A stretch of DNA of 63,804 nt, taken from CAIOGO01 sp964447445. GTDB taxonomy: Bacteria; Bipolaricaulota; Bipolaricaulia; UBA7950; UBA9294. The position numbers and the translations under genes were made by a program. Shown in pieces: positions 1 through 8,240 of the stretch. The stretch's first letter is position 1. Each line of letters starts with the position of its first letter. The notes under the pieces were generated by a model. The model saw nothing but the letters and a program-made list of their open reading frames with translations, ran no database searches and was not told the DNA's origin. Location of the stretch: positions 1 to 63,804 of the forward strand of contig CAYUSW010000007.1 of the NCBI GenBank assembly GCA_964447445.1, given 5' to 3'.

Positions 1-492
1 CATGTACAGCCCGACGACGTCAATCACCTTCGCTACGAACTCAGGATCCGGCGACTGTGAGAAGGTACCGACGCGATGAGGTTTCAAGCGGTTCTCTCGC
101 AGGATGCGATGTACGGTACCCCGTCCTACCCCGGTCGCCTGTGCCAAGTTGCGCACGCTCCAGTGCGTTTCGTCAGGCGGAGTCGCTGCACACGCCGTTT
201 CGACGACCCGGAGCCGAGCGTCGTTGGTGTAGATCCGTGGGCGACCCGAGCGCGGCTGATCTGCGAGCCCGTCAAGGCCACTCTCCGCAAAGCGCTGTCG
301 CCACTGACTCACCATGCGGCGAGTCAGATCCACCTCTTGAGCGATGGCGGTGCTGGTCTTGCCTTCCGCTGCGAGGAGGACCGCTCGCGCACGCTGGACT
401 CTCCGGTACGGCTCGGTGCGCGATGCTGCCCACGCTTCGAGAACCTTTCGCTCTTCAGGACTCAACATCACTGTCGTTGCTCGTGGTGGCAT
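1..492 (-). CDS. IS630 family transposase, N-terminal part (cut by window edge)
   Basis: Reading inward from ATG at 490-492 gives 164 uninterrupted codons to the window edge. The protein begins MPPRATTVMLSPEERKVLE and contains two helix-turn-helix units: RARAVLLAAEGKTSTAIAQ with RRMVSQWRQRFAE, then a DGLADQPRSGRPR linker and a second unit ending TGVGRGTVHRILRENRLKPH. This is the usual start of IS630 transposases, which bind the element ends before the DDE catalytic domain. The DDE domain would lie outside the window, so intactness is unknown. No good Shine-Dalgarno precedes the ATG. Confidence 0.8.
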   Translation of the reverse strand, partial: MPPRATTVMLSPEERKVLEAWAASRTEPYRRVQRARAVLLAAEGKTSTAIAQEVDLTRRMVSQWRQRFAESGLDGLADQPRSGRPRIYTNDARLRVVETACAATPPDETHWSVRNLAQATGVGRGTVHRILRENRLKPHRVGTFSQSPDPEFVAKVIDVVGLYM

Positions 493-549
493 GCCACAGC
501 ATACCAGATTCAGACCAAGCCGCACACCCACTAACGTGACGCGACACTA
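1..549 (-). mobile_element. IS630-type insertion sequence, right part only
   Basis: The minus strand encodes the N-terminal part of an IS630-like transposase that continues beyond the left edge. Just upstream of it the minus-strand sequence TAGTGTCGCGTCACGTTAGT begins abruptly inside another gene. IS630/Tc1 elements insert at TA, and a TA lies at 548-549, so this is the likely element boundary. The other end is outside the window, so the inverted repeat and target duplication cannot be confirmed. Confidence 0.7.
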
Positions 550-961
550 GGCGGCATGGCGCCGACGGTGGGGCAGTCGCCGACGGAGACGCCGATGTTG
601 TGCTCAGCTCTGAGACCTGCATCGTCAAGCCCGGACAGCCGCATGGCGCGGCAGGCCGAGCCGTTTGCGCGTGCCTTCGGTTGGCCTCTTCCAAGCGCCT
701 CACTGCTTCTTCGCCCCGTGTCTTCAGCGGATGCCGGACTGTAGCCTGGATGTCAGAGTCCTCGCACTCGCGCTCTTCGATCTTCAGCGCTCCGGTTGGA
801 CGCGCGCCAATGCACTCGCCGAAGCCATCGCAGGTCTTCTCTCGCACGAGCCATGCTTTTCCGTCCACCACCTGAAGTGCCCCCTCGGCGCACCCGGTCT
901 GGCAGGCTCCGCATCCTGTGCATAGGGATCCGTCGATTGCAATGGTCTTCCGTCGCGGCAT
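455..961 (-). pseudogene. 4Fe-4S ferredoxin-domain protein, 3' end replaced by the IS element
   Basis: The ATG at 961 has GGGGAG just upstream. The protein starts MPRRKTIAIDG and carries CTGCGACQTGC and, in the second cluster region, CDGFGEC, followed by a GALKIEERE segment and a CGCPG motif. This resembles the dicluster ferredoxin-like proteins (ATP-binding-protein partners) of anaerobes, which continue after CGCPG with a linker and a C-terminal domain. Here the frame crosses the IS boundary near 549 and then reads about 30 codons of insertion-sequence DNA to a stop at 455. About 137 native codons remain. The Fe-S domain could still be made, but the gene is probably broken. The second cluster looks incomplete (CDGFGECIGARPTG has fewer cysteines than usual). 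Confidence 0.7.
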
Positions 962-1102
962 GGATAGCTCCCCATGCGACGCTACCGGACCCCCACTCTC
1001 GCCGTCGGTGTTGCCTGAGGGACGAGAGTCCAAGACGTCTTCACGCAGCTTGACGGGAAGCGGCGCCGCGGACGCGCGCAGATAGCGTCCCTGCAGAGGA
1101 CC

Positions 1103-1726
1103 CTACTGCAGAAGACTCCAGAGTCCCCAGACGAGAAGCCCGACCAACGCCACGCCGAGCACGATCGCGGCGACGCCAAGGAAGACGTTGCCGCTCGCAC
1201 CGTCGGCCGCCGACGAGGACGCAGTCGCGGGAGATATCTCCCCAGGGGTAGGCGGCGTCTTCTGTGGTGACGCCTCGCCCGCGACGTCAGTCACCTCCCA
1301 GACCCACACCGCGGCGTCGACGATTGCCCCAAGCGTCCACACAAGGGATACCTTGAACCGATCGCCGTGCTGGAATGCATCGAGAAGGTCGATCTCGTCG
1401 GAGGTCTCCTCGCCCGGCAGAAGCGGCTTCGCGAAGTCGGCGCGTACGAGGGCTGCAAGCGGCTGGGGTTCCCCGTCGGTGGACACGATGAACGATCGAG
1501 CGGGATCGATGGTCAGCACGTTGGTGGAGTCATTGGCTACAGCCAGGCGCATCGATGTGAGGACGTTGCCCTCCCAGATTAGGTCGCTTGCCGCCACGTG
1601 CAGCCCGGCGAGCTTGGGGTCCCCGACGAGCCGCACGACAGGCGCAGCGTTCACCATCGCAGCAAACAGCACGACCGACAAGACCGCAGTAGCTGTTGCG
1701 AGCCGGCGAAGATGCGACGAATTCAT
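1103..1726 (-). CDS. Exported protein with C-terminal membrane anchor, function unknown
   Basis: The 207-residue protein starts at ATG 1726, with AAGGAGGT seven bases upstream; a GTG nine bases earlier would overlap that site. It has a signal peptide (LATATAVLSVVLFAAMVNA), a beta-rich region of about 120 residues ending near VWVWEVTDV, a Thr/Pro/Ser linker, and a C-terminal hydrophobic helix (VFLGVAAIVLGVALVGLLVW). That topology suggests an extracytoplasmic domain tethered to the membrane. It lies directly upstream of the ferredoxin-like pseudogene on the same strand. A TAAGAT box at 1748-1753 could be its -10 element. No family recognised. Confidence 0.65.
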   Translation of the reverse strand: MNSSHLRRLATATAVLSVVLFAAMVNAAPVVRLVGDPKLAGLHVAASDLIWEGNVLTSMRLAVANDSTNVLTIDPARSFIVSTDGEPQPLAALVRADFAKPLLPGEETSDEIDLLDAFQHGDRFKVSLVWTLGAIVDAAVWVWEVTDVAGEASPQKTPPTPGEISPATASSSAADGASGNVFLGVAAIVLGVALVGLLVWGLWSLLQ

Positions 1727-2082
1727 GGGTCCCACCTCCTTGCAGGCATCTTAGCGCGGCGCGCGGGCCACGGCGAACGCGTGCGACTCCGATCGAGGCA
1801 CGGGCAGACGGCTCGCTGGACTTGTCGACGACCGGGGAGGATCCGTACGTTTGCCTCAGACGAGGCTGCTCCATGCCTTCGCCAAGACGAGCTCCAGCTC
1901 TGTGGATGGATCCACAGGCGTACGAACTTGTCCCGCTGGGCGAGAGCTCGGCTAGCGCGGGGCCTCGGTGTTCGTGCGGGGTGGGGACTGACGTGGCGGC
2001 GATGCTGTGCGACGATGAATGGCGGAGAAGGGTCTGGAATCTGCCAGCCGGGAGTGGAGTTCGATCTCAGAACTCACTCCTC
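1727..2082. other. About 350 bases without a recognisable gene
   Basis: Six-frame reading gives only short, low-complexity, arginine/proline-rich frames that overlap one another and match no family I recognise. The stretch lies between two decayed loci and may be eroded coding DNA. Apart from a possible TAAGAT -10 box at 1748-1753 for the gene to its left, I see nothing. Confidence 0.4.
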
Positions 2083-2646
2083 TCAGTTGTCCCACGAGAT
2101 CGCCCGACGTAGCCACCATCTACCGCCATTCCGGCAGAGACAGGCGAGTCCGAACACGTACGCGTCGAAGAACGCGCCGAAGCCCTCTCCCGTAATCGAC
2201 AGGAGCATGCTCAGCACCATCGGGTAGTCCAACATCATTCTCTGGCGCCCGCAGGTCGTCCAGATCTCCTTGACGAGATCGCCGAGCGAGTGACGTCCCT
2301 GAGTGCGGCTCTAGATTCCCTGATCCAGCAAGTACGCTACGAGCGCCCCCTTGAGGTAGACAATGTACGAGCGCTGGTCGGAGGCTACCTGATCGGGGCG
2401 GGGCACGGGTGTTGGCGCTTGCTCTCCACTACGTGAGAATCCCGTCGCGGGTTCAGCACTGAACTCGGCTGCTTCTGGCTCGCATGCGGTGGCCACAGGA
2501 TGGTAGCGACTGGTGGAAAGGACGTGAGACGTGATCCCCTTTGTGCGGATCCTGAGCATCACTCCGACCGAGTGCGTGTGCGGAGAGGCGAGGTCGACTT
2601 CGTACGCGAGGGAGAGTCCTGCGCGGGTGAGGTCTGTTGGGGACAC
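2083..2646 (-). pseudogene. Decayed peptidase M61-like metalloprotease remnant
   Basis: The start GTG at 2644-2646 follows AGGAG. The N-terminal part (AYEVDLASPHTHSVGVMLRI) looks like the N-domain of M61 glycyl-aminopeptidases. It then jumps to a C-terminal section (YLKGALVAYLLDQ) typical of the end of the M61 catalytic domain, so the middle with the HExxH zinc site is missing. An in-frame TAG lies at 2311-2313. Past it the same frame resumes as SRTQGRHSLGDLVKEIW and GEGFGAFFDAYVFG, again M61-like. Near 2145 another frame gives a more natural ending (TRLSLPEWR, stop at 2120-2122), implying a frameshift. Deletion, stop and frameshift mark it as nonfunctional. It sits immediately after the small exported gene at 2653-3006. 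Confidence 0.65.
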
Positions 2647-2652
2647 GGGCTC

Positions 2653-3006
2653 CTAAGGCGCTTGGGCGGCAGTCTTGCCCGCGGACTCACTCGACGCGTC
2701 CGCGCCCGCGGCTTCCCACTGAATGGCCGTCGTCTCGTCACTGCTCGGCGCCCACGAGACTCGGGACCGACCGCTTGCAGTGAGTCCGCCGCCGGAAAAG
2801 GTGAAGGACTGCGCGGATCCGGAGTTGGGAGAGCGGGTCAGGAAGACCCCCGTGTCCCACGATGTGACGCGGACCGTCTGAGAGACGTCCATCGTGACCT
2901 CAGATGCCGTCGCGCCCGAGTCATCCCGGAGCGAGTCCGTGGTTCCGAGGCAGAAGAACGCGACCGCGCACAGCCAGAGCAAGACTACCGGGGCGACTCT
3001 CCTCAC
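2653..3006 (-). CDS. Small exported protein, function unknown
   Basis: I chose GTG at 3004-3006 because AAGG lies six bases upstream and the start yields an immediate signal peptide (RRVAPVVLLWLCAVAFFCLG). The frame is open further upstream but that extension is not protein-like. The mature part (about 90 residues) contains DVSQTVRVTSWDTGVFLTR and a Ser/Thr-rich beta-type sequence, ending in an Ala/Ser-rich tail. It ends five bases before the start region of the M61 remnant, so the two were probably co-transcribed. No family recognised; the reading frame is credible but not certain. Confidence 0.45.
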   Translation of the reverse strand: MRRVAPVVLLWLCAVAFFCLGTTDSLRDDSGATASEVTMDVSQTVRVTSWDTGVFLTRSPNSGSAQSFTFSGGGLTASGRSRVSWAPSSDETTAIQWEAAGADASSESAGKTAAQAP

Positions 3007-3348
3007 AGCCCGCCTTGAGGGAGAGCATAGGGTGAGGGCAGGTACGCGAAATGGGACCGAACGTTCGAGATAGGTCGGGCGCACCTGTGAGCAAGACACG
3101 TCAGATGGGTACTGTATCGTAGCTTGCTTGTCCGAGGGAGAGGACTCGGATCCCTGGAGCGCGTCTCTGCTCGTCAGTAGGGGCGCCAACTCCTCGGTCT
3201 CTCCGTGCATCTCTCGCGGCAGCGCCGACCGGCTCGGCGCTTGGACGGTGTGTCCTGCTTGCGTACTCTTTCACTGTGCCCGCGGGACGGAGGGTCTAGA
3301 GTCATGTACCCGGGGTGCGAAGTATGGAGACGACGGAGGATGATGAGG

Positions 3349-4257
3349 ATGAGAGCGGCCTTCTGGAGGAGAACCTTGACTCTGGCGGCAGCTGGGCTTG
3401 CAGCTTTGGGGCTCACTGCGTGTGACTTGGAGGAGATCCTTGGCGCTCGCCACGAGGGCGTGCGAACGGAGACGGCGGCGTTCCCGGCATCGGGGAACCC
3501 GGTGGTTGAGATCACGAGTTCGAACGGAGCGGTCAGTGTGCGTGGCGTCGAGGGGCAGACGGACGTCCGCGTCACTGCCACAGTGCGTGCGCGGGGCAGA
3601 AGCCAGGCCCAGGCGGACGAGCGAGCCGCGGCGATCACCCTCCACATGGAGCAGCAGGGCTCGCGGATCGTCCTGTCCTACCGGTCGAGCGAGCAGGCCG
3701 AGGACGTGCGCCGGTTCGCGGGAGTGGCGTTCGACGTGTCCATGCCAGGCATCGTCGACCTCGTGGTCGGGACGAGCAACGGCGCCGTCTCCGTGTCGTC
3801 CCTGCAGGGGCGCTTTGATCTTCAGACCTCGAATGGAGAGATCAGCGTTGTCGATGCGGTGGGCCAGCTCCACGCCGAAACAAGCAACGGCCGGATCTCC
3901 GTCGAGCGAGCGCAGGGTGTCCTCGACCTCTCGACGTCGAATGGCGAGATCCGCATGATCGACGTGAGCGCGGCCTTTGACGCCGCAACGTCCAACGGGG
4001 CCATCACGTTCCGCGGCGCGGCCGTTGGAGACGCCAACAGCCTCCGCACAAGCAACGGACGGATCGGCATTGCGGTCTCGCCTGTCGCGTCGATCGAGTT
4101 CAAGGCCGAGACGTCGGTTGGAGCGATCACGTCGAGTCTCCCTCTGGTCGGCGACACGCAGGGCAAAGCGTGGCTCGCGACGCTGAATCCGCCTGCTTCT
4201 GCGAAGGTCGCGATGCAGACGAGCAACGGTGCGATCGAGATCGTCGGCCTGCCGTAG
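3349..4257 (+). CDS. DUF4097-like lipoprotein with repeated TSNG beta-solenoid motif
   Basis: The 302-residue product starts at ATG 3349, nine bases after GGAGG; ATGs at 3340 and 3343 are also possible. A lipoprotein signal (LAAAGLAALGLTAC) predicts an acylated cysteine. The body has about nine copies of a 20-30 residue unit built around T-S-N-G: SSNGAVSV, TSNGAVSV, TSNGEISV, TSNGRISV, TSNGEIRM, TSNGAITF, TSNGRIGI, TSVGAITS and TSNGAIEI. Such repeats are typical of DUF4097 'putative adhesin' proteins, predicted to form right-handed beta-solenoids. Function is unknown; surface or periplasmic scaffolding is an inference. A clear Rho-independent terminator follows at 4345-4382. Confidence 0.75.
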   Translation: MRAAFWRRTLTLAAAGLAALGLTACDLEEILGARHEGVRTETAAFPASGNPVVEITSSNGAVSVRGVEGQTDVRVTATVRARGRSQAQADERAAAITLHMEQQGSRIVLSYRSSEQAEDVRRFAGVAFDVSMPGIVDLVVGTSNGAVSVSSLQGRFDLQTSNGEISVVDAVGQLHAETSNGRISVERAQGVLDLSTSNGEIRMIDVSAAFDAATSNGAITFRGAAVGDANSLRTSNGRIGIAVSPVASIEFKAETSVGAITSSLPLVGDTQGKAWLATLNPPASAKVAMQTSNGAIEIVGLP

Positions 4258-4344
4258 CGCGGCGGCGAGGGTGATACTGATTACAGACAGACTCCATGGG
4301 ATTCGACAGAATGGGGTGCTGGTTAGCCTCTGGAAAGAGGAGTA

Positions 4345-4382
4345 GCGGCCGCGGTTCTACATGACGCGGCCGCATCGTTTTT
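4345..4382 (+). terminator. Rho-independent terminator after the DUF4097 gene
   Basis: GCGGCCGCG (4345-4353) pairs perfectly with CGCGGCCGC (4365-4373) around an 11-base loop, followed by ATCGTTTTT. Stem plus T-run is a textbook intrinsic terminator for the gene ending at 4257. Confidence 0.8.
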
Positions 4383-4397
4383 CCAGACTCCACCGTG

Positions 4398-4403
4398 TAC
4401 GCT
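4398..4403 (+). promoter_or_regulatory. Possible -10 box (TACGCT) for leaderless kinase gene
   Basis: TACGCT lies seven bases before ATG 4411. No Shine-Dalgarno is present, so transcription would begin at or next to the start codon. No convincing -35 is visible. Confidence 0.4.
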
Positions 4404-4410
4404 GTTGCAC

Positions 4411-5019
4411 ATGGCGGATCGTCAGGCTCTTTGCGAGGCAGGCACCCGCATCAGTGTCGTGGGCACATGCGGCTCCGGGAAGACGACGACGGCTTCCGCT
4501 CTGGCGCAACGGCTCGGACTGGCGCACATCGAACTGGATGCCCTGTCGTGGGAGCCGAACTGGACCTCCGTACCGGACGAGGAGTTTCGCGTCGCGGTGG
4601 CTCGCGCAGCGGCAAGCGATCGCTGGGTGATCGACGGGAACTACAGCAAGGTACGAGACCTCGTGTGGGCACGCGCGGACACCGTCGTCTGGCTCGACTA
4701 CTCGTTCCCGCGCGTTTTCGCGCAGCTCCTTCGGCGCACATTCCGCCGGGCACTCCGCCGTGAGACTCTCTGGCACGGGAATCGGGAACGCCTGGCAACC
4801 GCGTTCTTCTCCCGCGACTCAATCCTCCTCTGGGCGATCAAGACCCACGGGCGCCGGAAACGCGAGTACGGGGAGCTCCTTGGCCGAAGCGAGAACCGAC
4901 GCCTGCGCGTCGTTCAGCTGCGGTCGCCACGGGAGGCACGCCAATGGCTGGCGCGGGTTCGCCCGCAGGCTCTCTGTTGTTACTCCACCCCATTGACTCC
5001 GACGGCGCTTTGCCGGTAG
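4411..5019 (+). CDS. Small P-loop ATPase/kinase (adenylate-kinase-like, FlaR/topology-modulation type)
   Basis: A 202-residue protein with an N-terminal Walker A motif (GTCGSGKTTTASALA, about residues 18-32), then HIELDALSWEPNW, a motif typical of the family annotated as 'DNA topology modulation protein FlaR' or AAA-family adenylate-kinase-like proteins. Other marks are WVIDGNYSKVRDLVW and a lid-like arginine-rich stretch (LLRRTFRRALRRETLW). These proteins are predicted nucleotide kinases; the substrate is unknown. ATG 4411 lacks a Shine-Dalgarno but has TACGCT seven bases upstream. The end overlaps the promoter of the amino-acid transporter operon. Confidence 0.75.
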   Translation: MADRQALCEAGTRISVVGTCGSGKTTTASALAQRLGLAHIELDALSWEPNWTSVPDEEFRVAVARAAASDRWVIDGNYSKVRDLVWARADTVVWLDYSFPRVFAQLLRRTFRRALRRETLWHGNRERLATAFFSRDSILLWAIKTHGRRKREYGELLGRSENRRLRVVQLRSPREARQWLARVRPQALCCYSTPLTPTALCR

Positions 5020-5022
5020 GTT
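4993..5022 (+). promoter_or_regulatory. Candidate sigma70 promoter of the amino-acid ABC operon
   Basis: TTGACT (4993-4998), an 18-base spacer and TAGGTT (5017-5022) precede the binding-protein gene. The predicted start near 5029 would place the strong AAGGAGG in a short leader. The promoter overlaps the 3' end of the kinase gene. Confidence 0.45.
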
Positions 5023-5049
5023 GTACTAGCAAGAAGGAGGTGCAGGAGG

Positions 5050-5907
5050 ATGAAGAAGTTTCTCCTAGCAGTTGGTGTACTGGTTGCCCTCGGCCTGGGT
5101 GCTGTGATGGCTGCAGCGACAACGTACACGGTCGCTTCAGACACGACATGGCCGCCGTTTGAGTGGGCCGGGACGGATGGGAGTCTCTACGGCTTCGATC
5201 TGGATGTCGTGCGGCTCGTCGGGATTCTGCAGGGCTTCGACATCGAGATCACAAGCTACGATTGGGCCATCATCTTCGACGATGTGGGTATTGGTCGAAA
5301 AGACATCGGGGCGTCCGGCGCGACGATCAACGCCGAGCGCGAGCAGAAGGTCGACTTCTCCGCTCCGTACTGGACTTCGAACCAGGCAGTGATGGTCAAG
5401 GCGGATTCCGAGCTGAACATCGCGCAGGCTCTCTCACCCGGGCGGAAGATCGGTGCGCAGGTCGGGACTACGGGAGCCACGTGGGTACAAGAGCAGCTGA
5501 TTGACAAGGGAATCGCGGTTCAGCTTCTTGAGTACACGCTCTACCCGCTGGCGGTTCTTGACCTGGTGAATGGCAACATCGACGCGGTCGTCCAGGACGA
5601 GCCGGCGTCCCGCGCGAGCGCGGCCGCGGATGGTCGACTCCTGATCACGGGCGTCATCGAGACAGGCGAGCAGTTTGGCTTCTTCGTTGCGAACGGCGAC
5701 CCGAAGGGACTTCTGCCCAAAATCAACGCCGGAGTCACGGAACTCAAGTCCTCCGGCGCGTGGGACGATCTGATCGCGGCCTACATGGGCGGCGCGGACG
5801 TGGCCAAGATCGAGGCCGCGTGGAAGGCTGCGTCCAGCTTCCTCACCGCGAAGAACGTCGTCGGCTTCGCGCAGGCGCTGGCCGATGGGGTAGTAGGGGC
5901 TCCGTAG
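5050..5907 (+). CDS. Amino-acid ABC transporter, periplasmic substrate-binding protein
   Basis: The 285-residue protein begins with a signal peptide (MKKFLLAVGVLVALGLGAVMA) and continues as a type II solute-binding protein of the polar amino-acid family. Marks are WPPFEWAG, GFDLDVVRLVG, the family signature AEREQKVDFSAPYW, and GAQVGTTGATWVQEQ. It should capture an amino acid outside the inner membrane and deliver it to the two permeases downstream. The family alone does not tell which amino acid. AAGGAGGTGCAGGAGG precedes the ATG. A long hairpin separates it from the permease gene, which may stabilise its transcript relative to the rest. Confidence 0.88.
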   Translation: MKKFLLAVGVLVALGLGAVMAAATTYTVASDTTWPPFEWAGTDGSLYGFDLDVVRLVGILQGFDIEITSYDWAIIFDDVGIGRKDIGASGATINAEREQKVDFSAPYWTSNQAVMVKADSELNIAQALSPGRKIGAQVGTTGATWVQEQLIDKGIAVQLLEYTLYPLAVLDLVNGNIDAVVQDEPASRASAAADGRLLITGVIETGEQFGFFVANGDPKGLLPKINAGVTELKSSGAWDDLIAAYMGGADVAKIEAAWKAASSFLTAKNVVGFAQALADGVVGAP

Positions 5908-5941
5908 GAGGAAGACCTCGGAGAGACGTCGGAGAGACGTC

Positions 5942-5979
5942 GGAGAGGAACGTGGAGCATCGGCTCCACGTCCCTCTCC
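5942..5979 (+). promoter_or_regulatory. Strong intercistronic hairpin, no U-tract
   Basis: The arm at 5942-5958 pairs with 5963-5979 around an ATCG loop, giving about 16 pairs with one mismatch. No T-run follows, so it is more likely an mRNA-stabilising or attenuating element than a full terminator. Two direct copies of CGGAGAGACGT lie just before it. Confidence 0.6.
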
Positions 5980-6010
5980 TGTAATCCAGCGCCGGCCGAA
6001 GGGAGCCATC

Positions 6011-6721
6011 ATGAGCGGCGCTCAGACGCTCTTGCAGAGCCTCGGTCCGTTCTTCACGAGAGGACTGCCGGAGACGGTCAAGATCACGGTGTTGCTCTTG
6101 CTGCTTGGGCTTGCGCTCGGCGTCTTGCTCGGGTTCACCCAGGTATACGGCCGGCGACCTTTTCGCTACTTGTGCGTAGGGTACGAGCAGATCTTCCGCG
6201 GCATTCCGCCGCTGGTGATGATTCTCATTCTTTACAGCGGACTTGCACGCTCTTTTCACGTCATGCTGCCGGCGACGACAGCCGCGGTCCTGGCGCTCGG
6301 TCTTCGCTCCGCGGCGTATCAGTCGCAGATCTTCCGCGGTGCGATTCAGGCCGTGCCGCCTGGACAGATGATGGCAGCGCGCTCCCTCGGGATGAGCAAG
6401 ATGCAGGCGATTCGATGCGTCATCCTTCCCCAGGCGTTTCGCTTGGCGCTCCCACCTTGGTCGAACGAGTACTCGGGCGTGATCAAGGACACGGCTTTCG
6501 CATGCTCCATCGGCGCGGCGGAGCTGACTCGCCAGGCTCAGCTTGCTATGACGCGTCTGGCCATGGTTCCGGACATCGGGACTCGTCTGATCCTTCCCGT
6601 CTTCCTCATCCTGGCCCTCTTCTACCTTGCGCTGACGTACGGAGGAAACGGACTCCTCGCGCTCTTGGAGCGGCGATTGCGCATCCCCGGATTCGAGATG
6701 AAAGGCAAGGTTGAGCGCTGA
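6011..6721 (+). CDS. Amino-acid ABC transporter permease (first)
   Basis: A 236-residue His/Glu/Gln/Arg-type permease with several hydrophobic helices. The N-terminal HisM motif region is FTRGLPETVKITVLLLLLGL. The EAA loop reads GAIQAVPPGQMMAARSLGMS followed by ILPQAFRLALPPW. It is predicted to form a heterodimer with the second permease (7503-8195), coupled to the ATPase encoded between them. The stop overlaps the ATPase start (TGATG at 6719-6723), so the two are translationally coupled. Confidence 0.9.
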   Translation: MSGAQTLLQSLGPFFTRGLPETVKITVLLLLLGLALGVLLGFTQVYGRRPFRYLCVGYEQIFRGIPPLVMILILYSGLARSFHVMLPATTAAVLALGLRSAAYQSQIFRGAIQAVPPGQMMAARSLGMSKMQAIRCVILPQAFRLALPPWSNEYSGVIKDTAFACSIGAAELTRQAQLAMTRLAMVPDIGTRLILPVFLILALFYLALTYGGNGLLALLERRLRIPGFEMKGKVER

Positions 6722-7506
6722 TGCCCGCAGGCACAGGGAACCATCTCGGCGATGTGATCCTCCGCGTGGAGGATCTTCACAAGCGATATGGCAAGGAGGA
6801 AGTCCTGAAGGGAGTGTCTCTTGAGCTCCGCCGCGGGGAAACGAAGGTTGTGATCGGACCCTCCGGAACGGGCAAGAGCACGCTCCTCCGCTGCATCAAC
6901 CAGCTGTCTGTCCCCGACAAGGGACGGGTCTGGCTCGACGACATCGAAATCACACACGCCCGCACGAACATCAATCACGTCCGAGCGCAGATCGGCTTCG
7001 TGTTTCAGGACTTCAACCTCTTCAACCACCTCACCGCGCTTCGCAATGTGAGCCTTGGGCTGATCAAGGTCCGAAAGATGCCGAAGGAGGCTGCGCTGGC
7101 GCGAGCGCGAGAGGAGCTGGCGAAGGTCGGCCTGGCCGCCAAGGCGGATTCATACCCGGCCGAGCTGTCCGGCGGCCAGAAGCAGCGTGTCTCGATCGCG
7201 CGCGCCTTAGCGATGGATCCGAAACTCATCTTGTTCGACGAGCCGACGTCGGCCCTGGATCCGGAGCTGATCGGCGAGGTTCTCGAAGTCATGATCCAGC
7301 TCGCGCGGGGCGGAATGACGATGATCGTCGTCTCGCACGAGATGGGATTCGCTCGCGCCGTCGCGGACAAGATCATCTTCATGGAGGGAGGCGGGATCCT
7401 CGAAGAGGGGACGCCGACCGAGTTGTTCTCTTGCCCGCGTTGCGAGCGGACGGCGCAGTTCCTGCGCAAGATCACCGAGCTCTATGGGGAGACCGACGCG
7501 CGATGA
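6721..7506 (+). CDS. Amino-acid ABC transporter ATP-binding protein
   Basis: The 261-residue ATPase has Walker A GPSGTGKST, Q-loop VFQDFNLFNHLTALRNV, signature LSGGQKQRVSIARAL, Walker B LILFDEPTSALD and H-loop VSHEMGF, all in normal order. FQDFNLF and the overall length match the GlnQ/HisP class. It energises uptake by the flanking permeases. Both ends are coupled: TGATG with the first permease and ATGA with the second. Confidence 0.92.
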   Translation: MPAGTGNHLGDVILRVEDLHKRYGKEEVLKGVSLELRRGETKVVIGPSGTGKSTLLRCINQLSVPDKGRVWLDDIEITHARTNINHVRAQIGFVFQDFNLFNHLTALRNVSLGLIKVRKMPKEAALARAREELAKVGLAAKADSYPAELSGGQKQRVSIARALAMDPKLILFDEPTSALDPELIGEVLEVMIQLARGGMTMIVVSHEMGFARAVADKIIFMEGGGILEEGTPTELFSCPRCERTAQFLRKITELYGETDAR

Positions 7507-8195
7507 ACTACTTCGACTTCATCGGAATGGCGATGCCGCGCTTCCTTCGCGCGACCGTCGTCACACTCCAACTCACGGCGATAGGCGTCGGTGCGGGCTT
7601 CATCCTTGGGCTTGGGCTCGCGCTTGCCCGCGTCTACGCGAACCGCGTCGTGAGCGGCATCGCCAACGTGTACATCCAGTTCTTCCGCGGCACGCCGCTC
7701 GTCGTGCAGGTATTGATGATCTACTACGGACTCCCACCGTTCTTCGCTGCGATGGGGCTCTCTCCATTGAGTTCCTTTGCAGCGGTCTGCGTAGCGCTCG
7801 CGCTCAACAGCGCGGCGTACCAGGCCGAGTACTTCCGCGGGGCAATCCAGACGATCAGCTCAGGGCAGATGCTCGCGGCCCGGTCGATGGGAATGAGCAA
7901 GCCTCTTGCCGTGCGCACTGTGATCCTGCCCCAAGCTCTTCGGGTCGTCCTGCCGTCGTGGTCCAATGAGCTGATCTACACGCTGCTCTATTCATCCGTC
8001 GCGTACTTCGTTGCTCTGGAGGAGCTGACGTTTGCCAGCATGAAAGTTGCTGCCAAGTATGGGCGGGCGTTTGATGCCTACTCCGGGGCCGCCTTGATCT
8101 ATCTTCTGATCGTCGTGCTGCTGACTCGCGTTCTGGCCTACGCCGAAGCGCGGCTTCGAATCCCCGGCCTGTCGGTCGATGATCGCGCTCGGTAG
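7503..8195 (+). CDS. Amino-acid ABC transporter permease (second)
   Basis: A 230-residue paralogue of the first permease with the same FRGTPLVVQVLMIYYG segment and EAA loop GAIQTISSGQMLAARSMGMS, ending in the basic tail RLRIPGLSVDDRAR. ATG 7503 overlaps the ATPase stop as ATGA. Two distinct permeases imply a heterodimeric channel, as in HisQM-type importers. It is the last transporter gene; the next gene starts 45 bases later. Confidence 0.9.
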   Translation: MNYFDFIGMAMPRFLRATVVTLQLTAIGVGAGFILGLGLALARVYANRVVSGIANVYIQFFRGTPLVVQVLMIYYGLPPFFAAMGLSPLSSFAAVCVALALNSAAYQAEYFRGAIQTISSGQMLAARSMGMSKPLAVRTVILPQALRVVLPSWSNELIYTLLYSSVAYFVALEELTFASMKVAAKYGRAFDAYSGAALIYLLIVVLLTRVLAYAEARLRIPGLSVDDRAR

Positions 8196-8240
8196 ACTGC
8201 AGGCGCCAGCGCCGGGCGCGCGCGAAGGGAGCGAGGAGAA

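Noticed and set aside
1754..2082. Open plus-strand frames as a possible small gene
   Set aside because: Composition is not protein-like, there is no ribosome-binding site, and the frames overlap decayed loci.
4993..5027. TTGACT with TGTACT as the transporter promoter
   Set aside because: The spacer is 23 bases; TAGGTT at 5017 gives an acceptable 18-base spacer instead.
5921..5947. Short tandem copies of CGGAGAGACGT as a possible CRISPR or operator
   Set aside because: Only two adjacent copies with no spacer; better seen as part of the intercistronic hairpin region.
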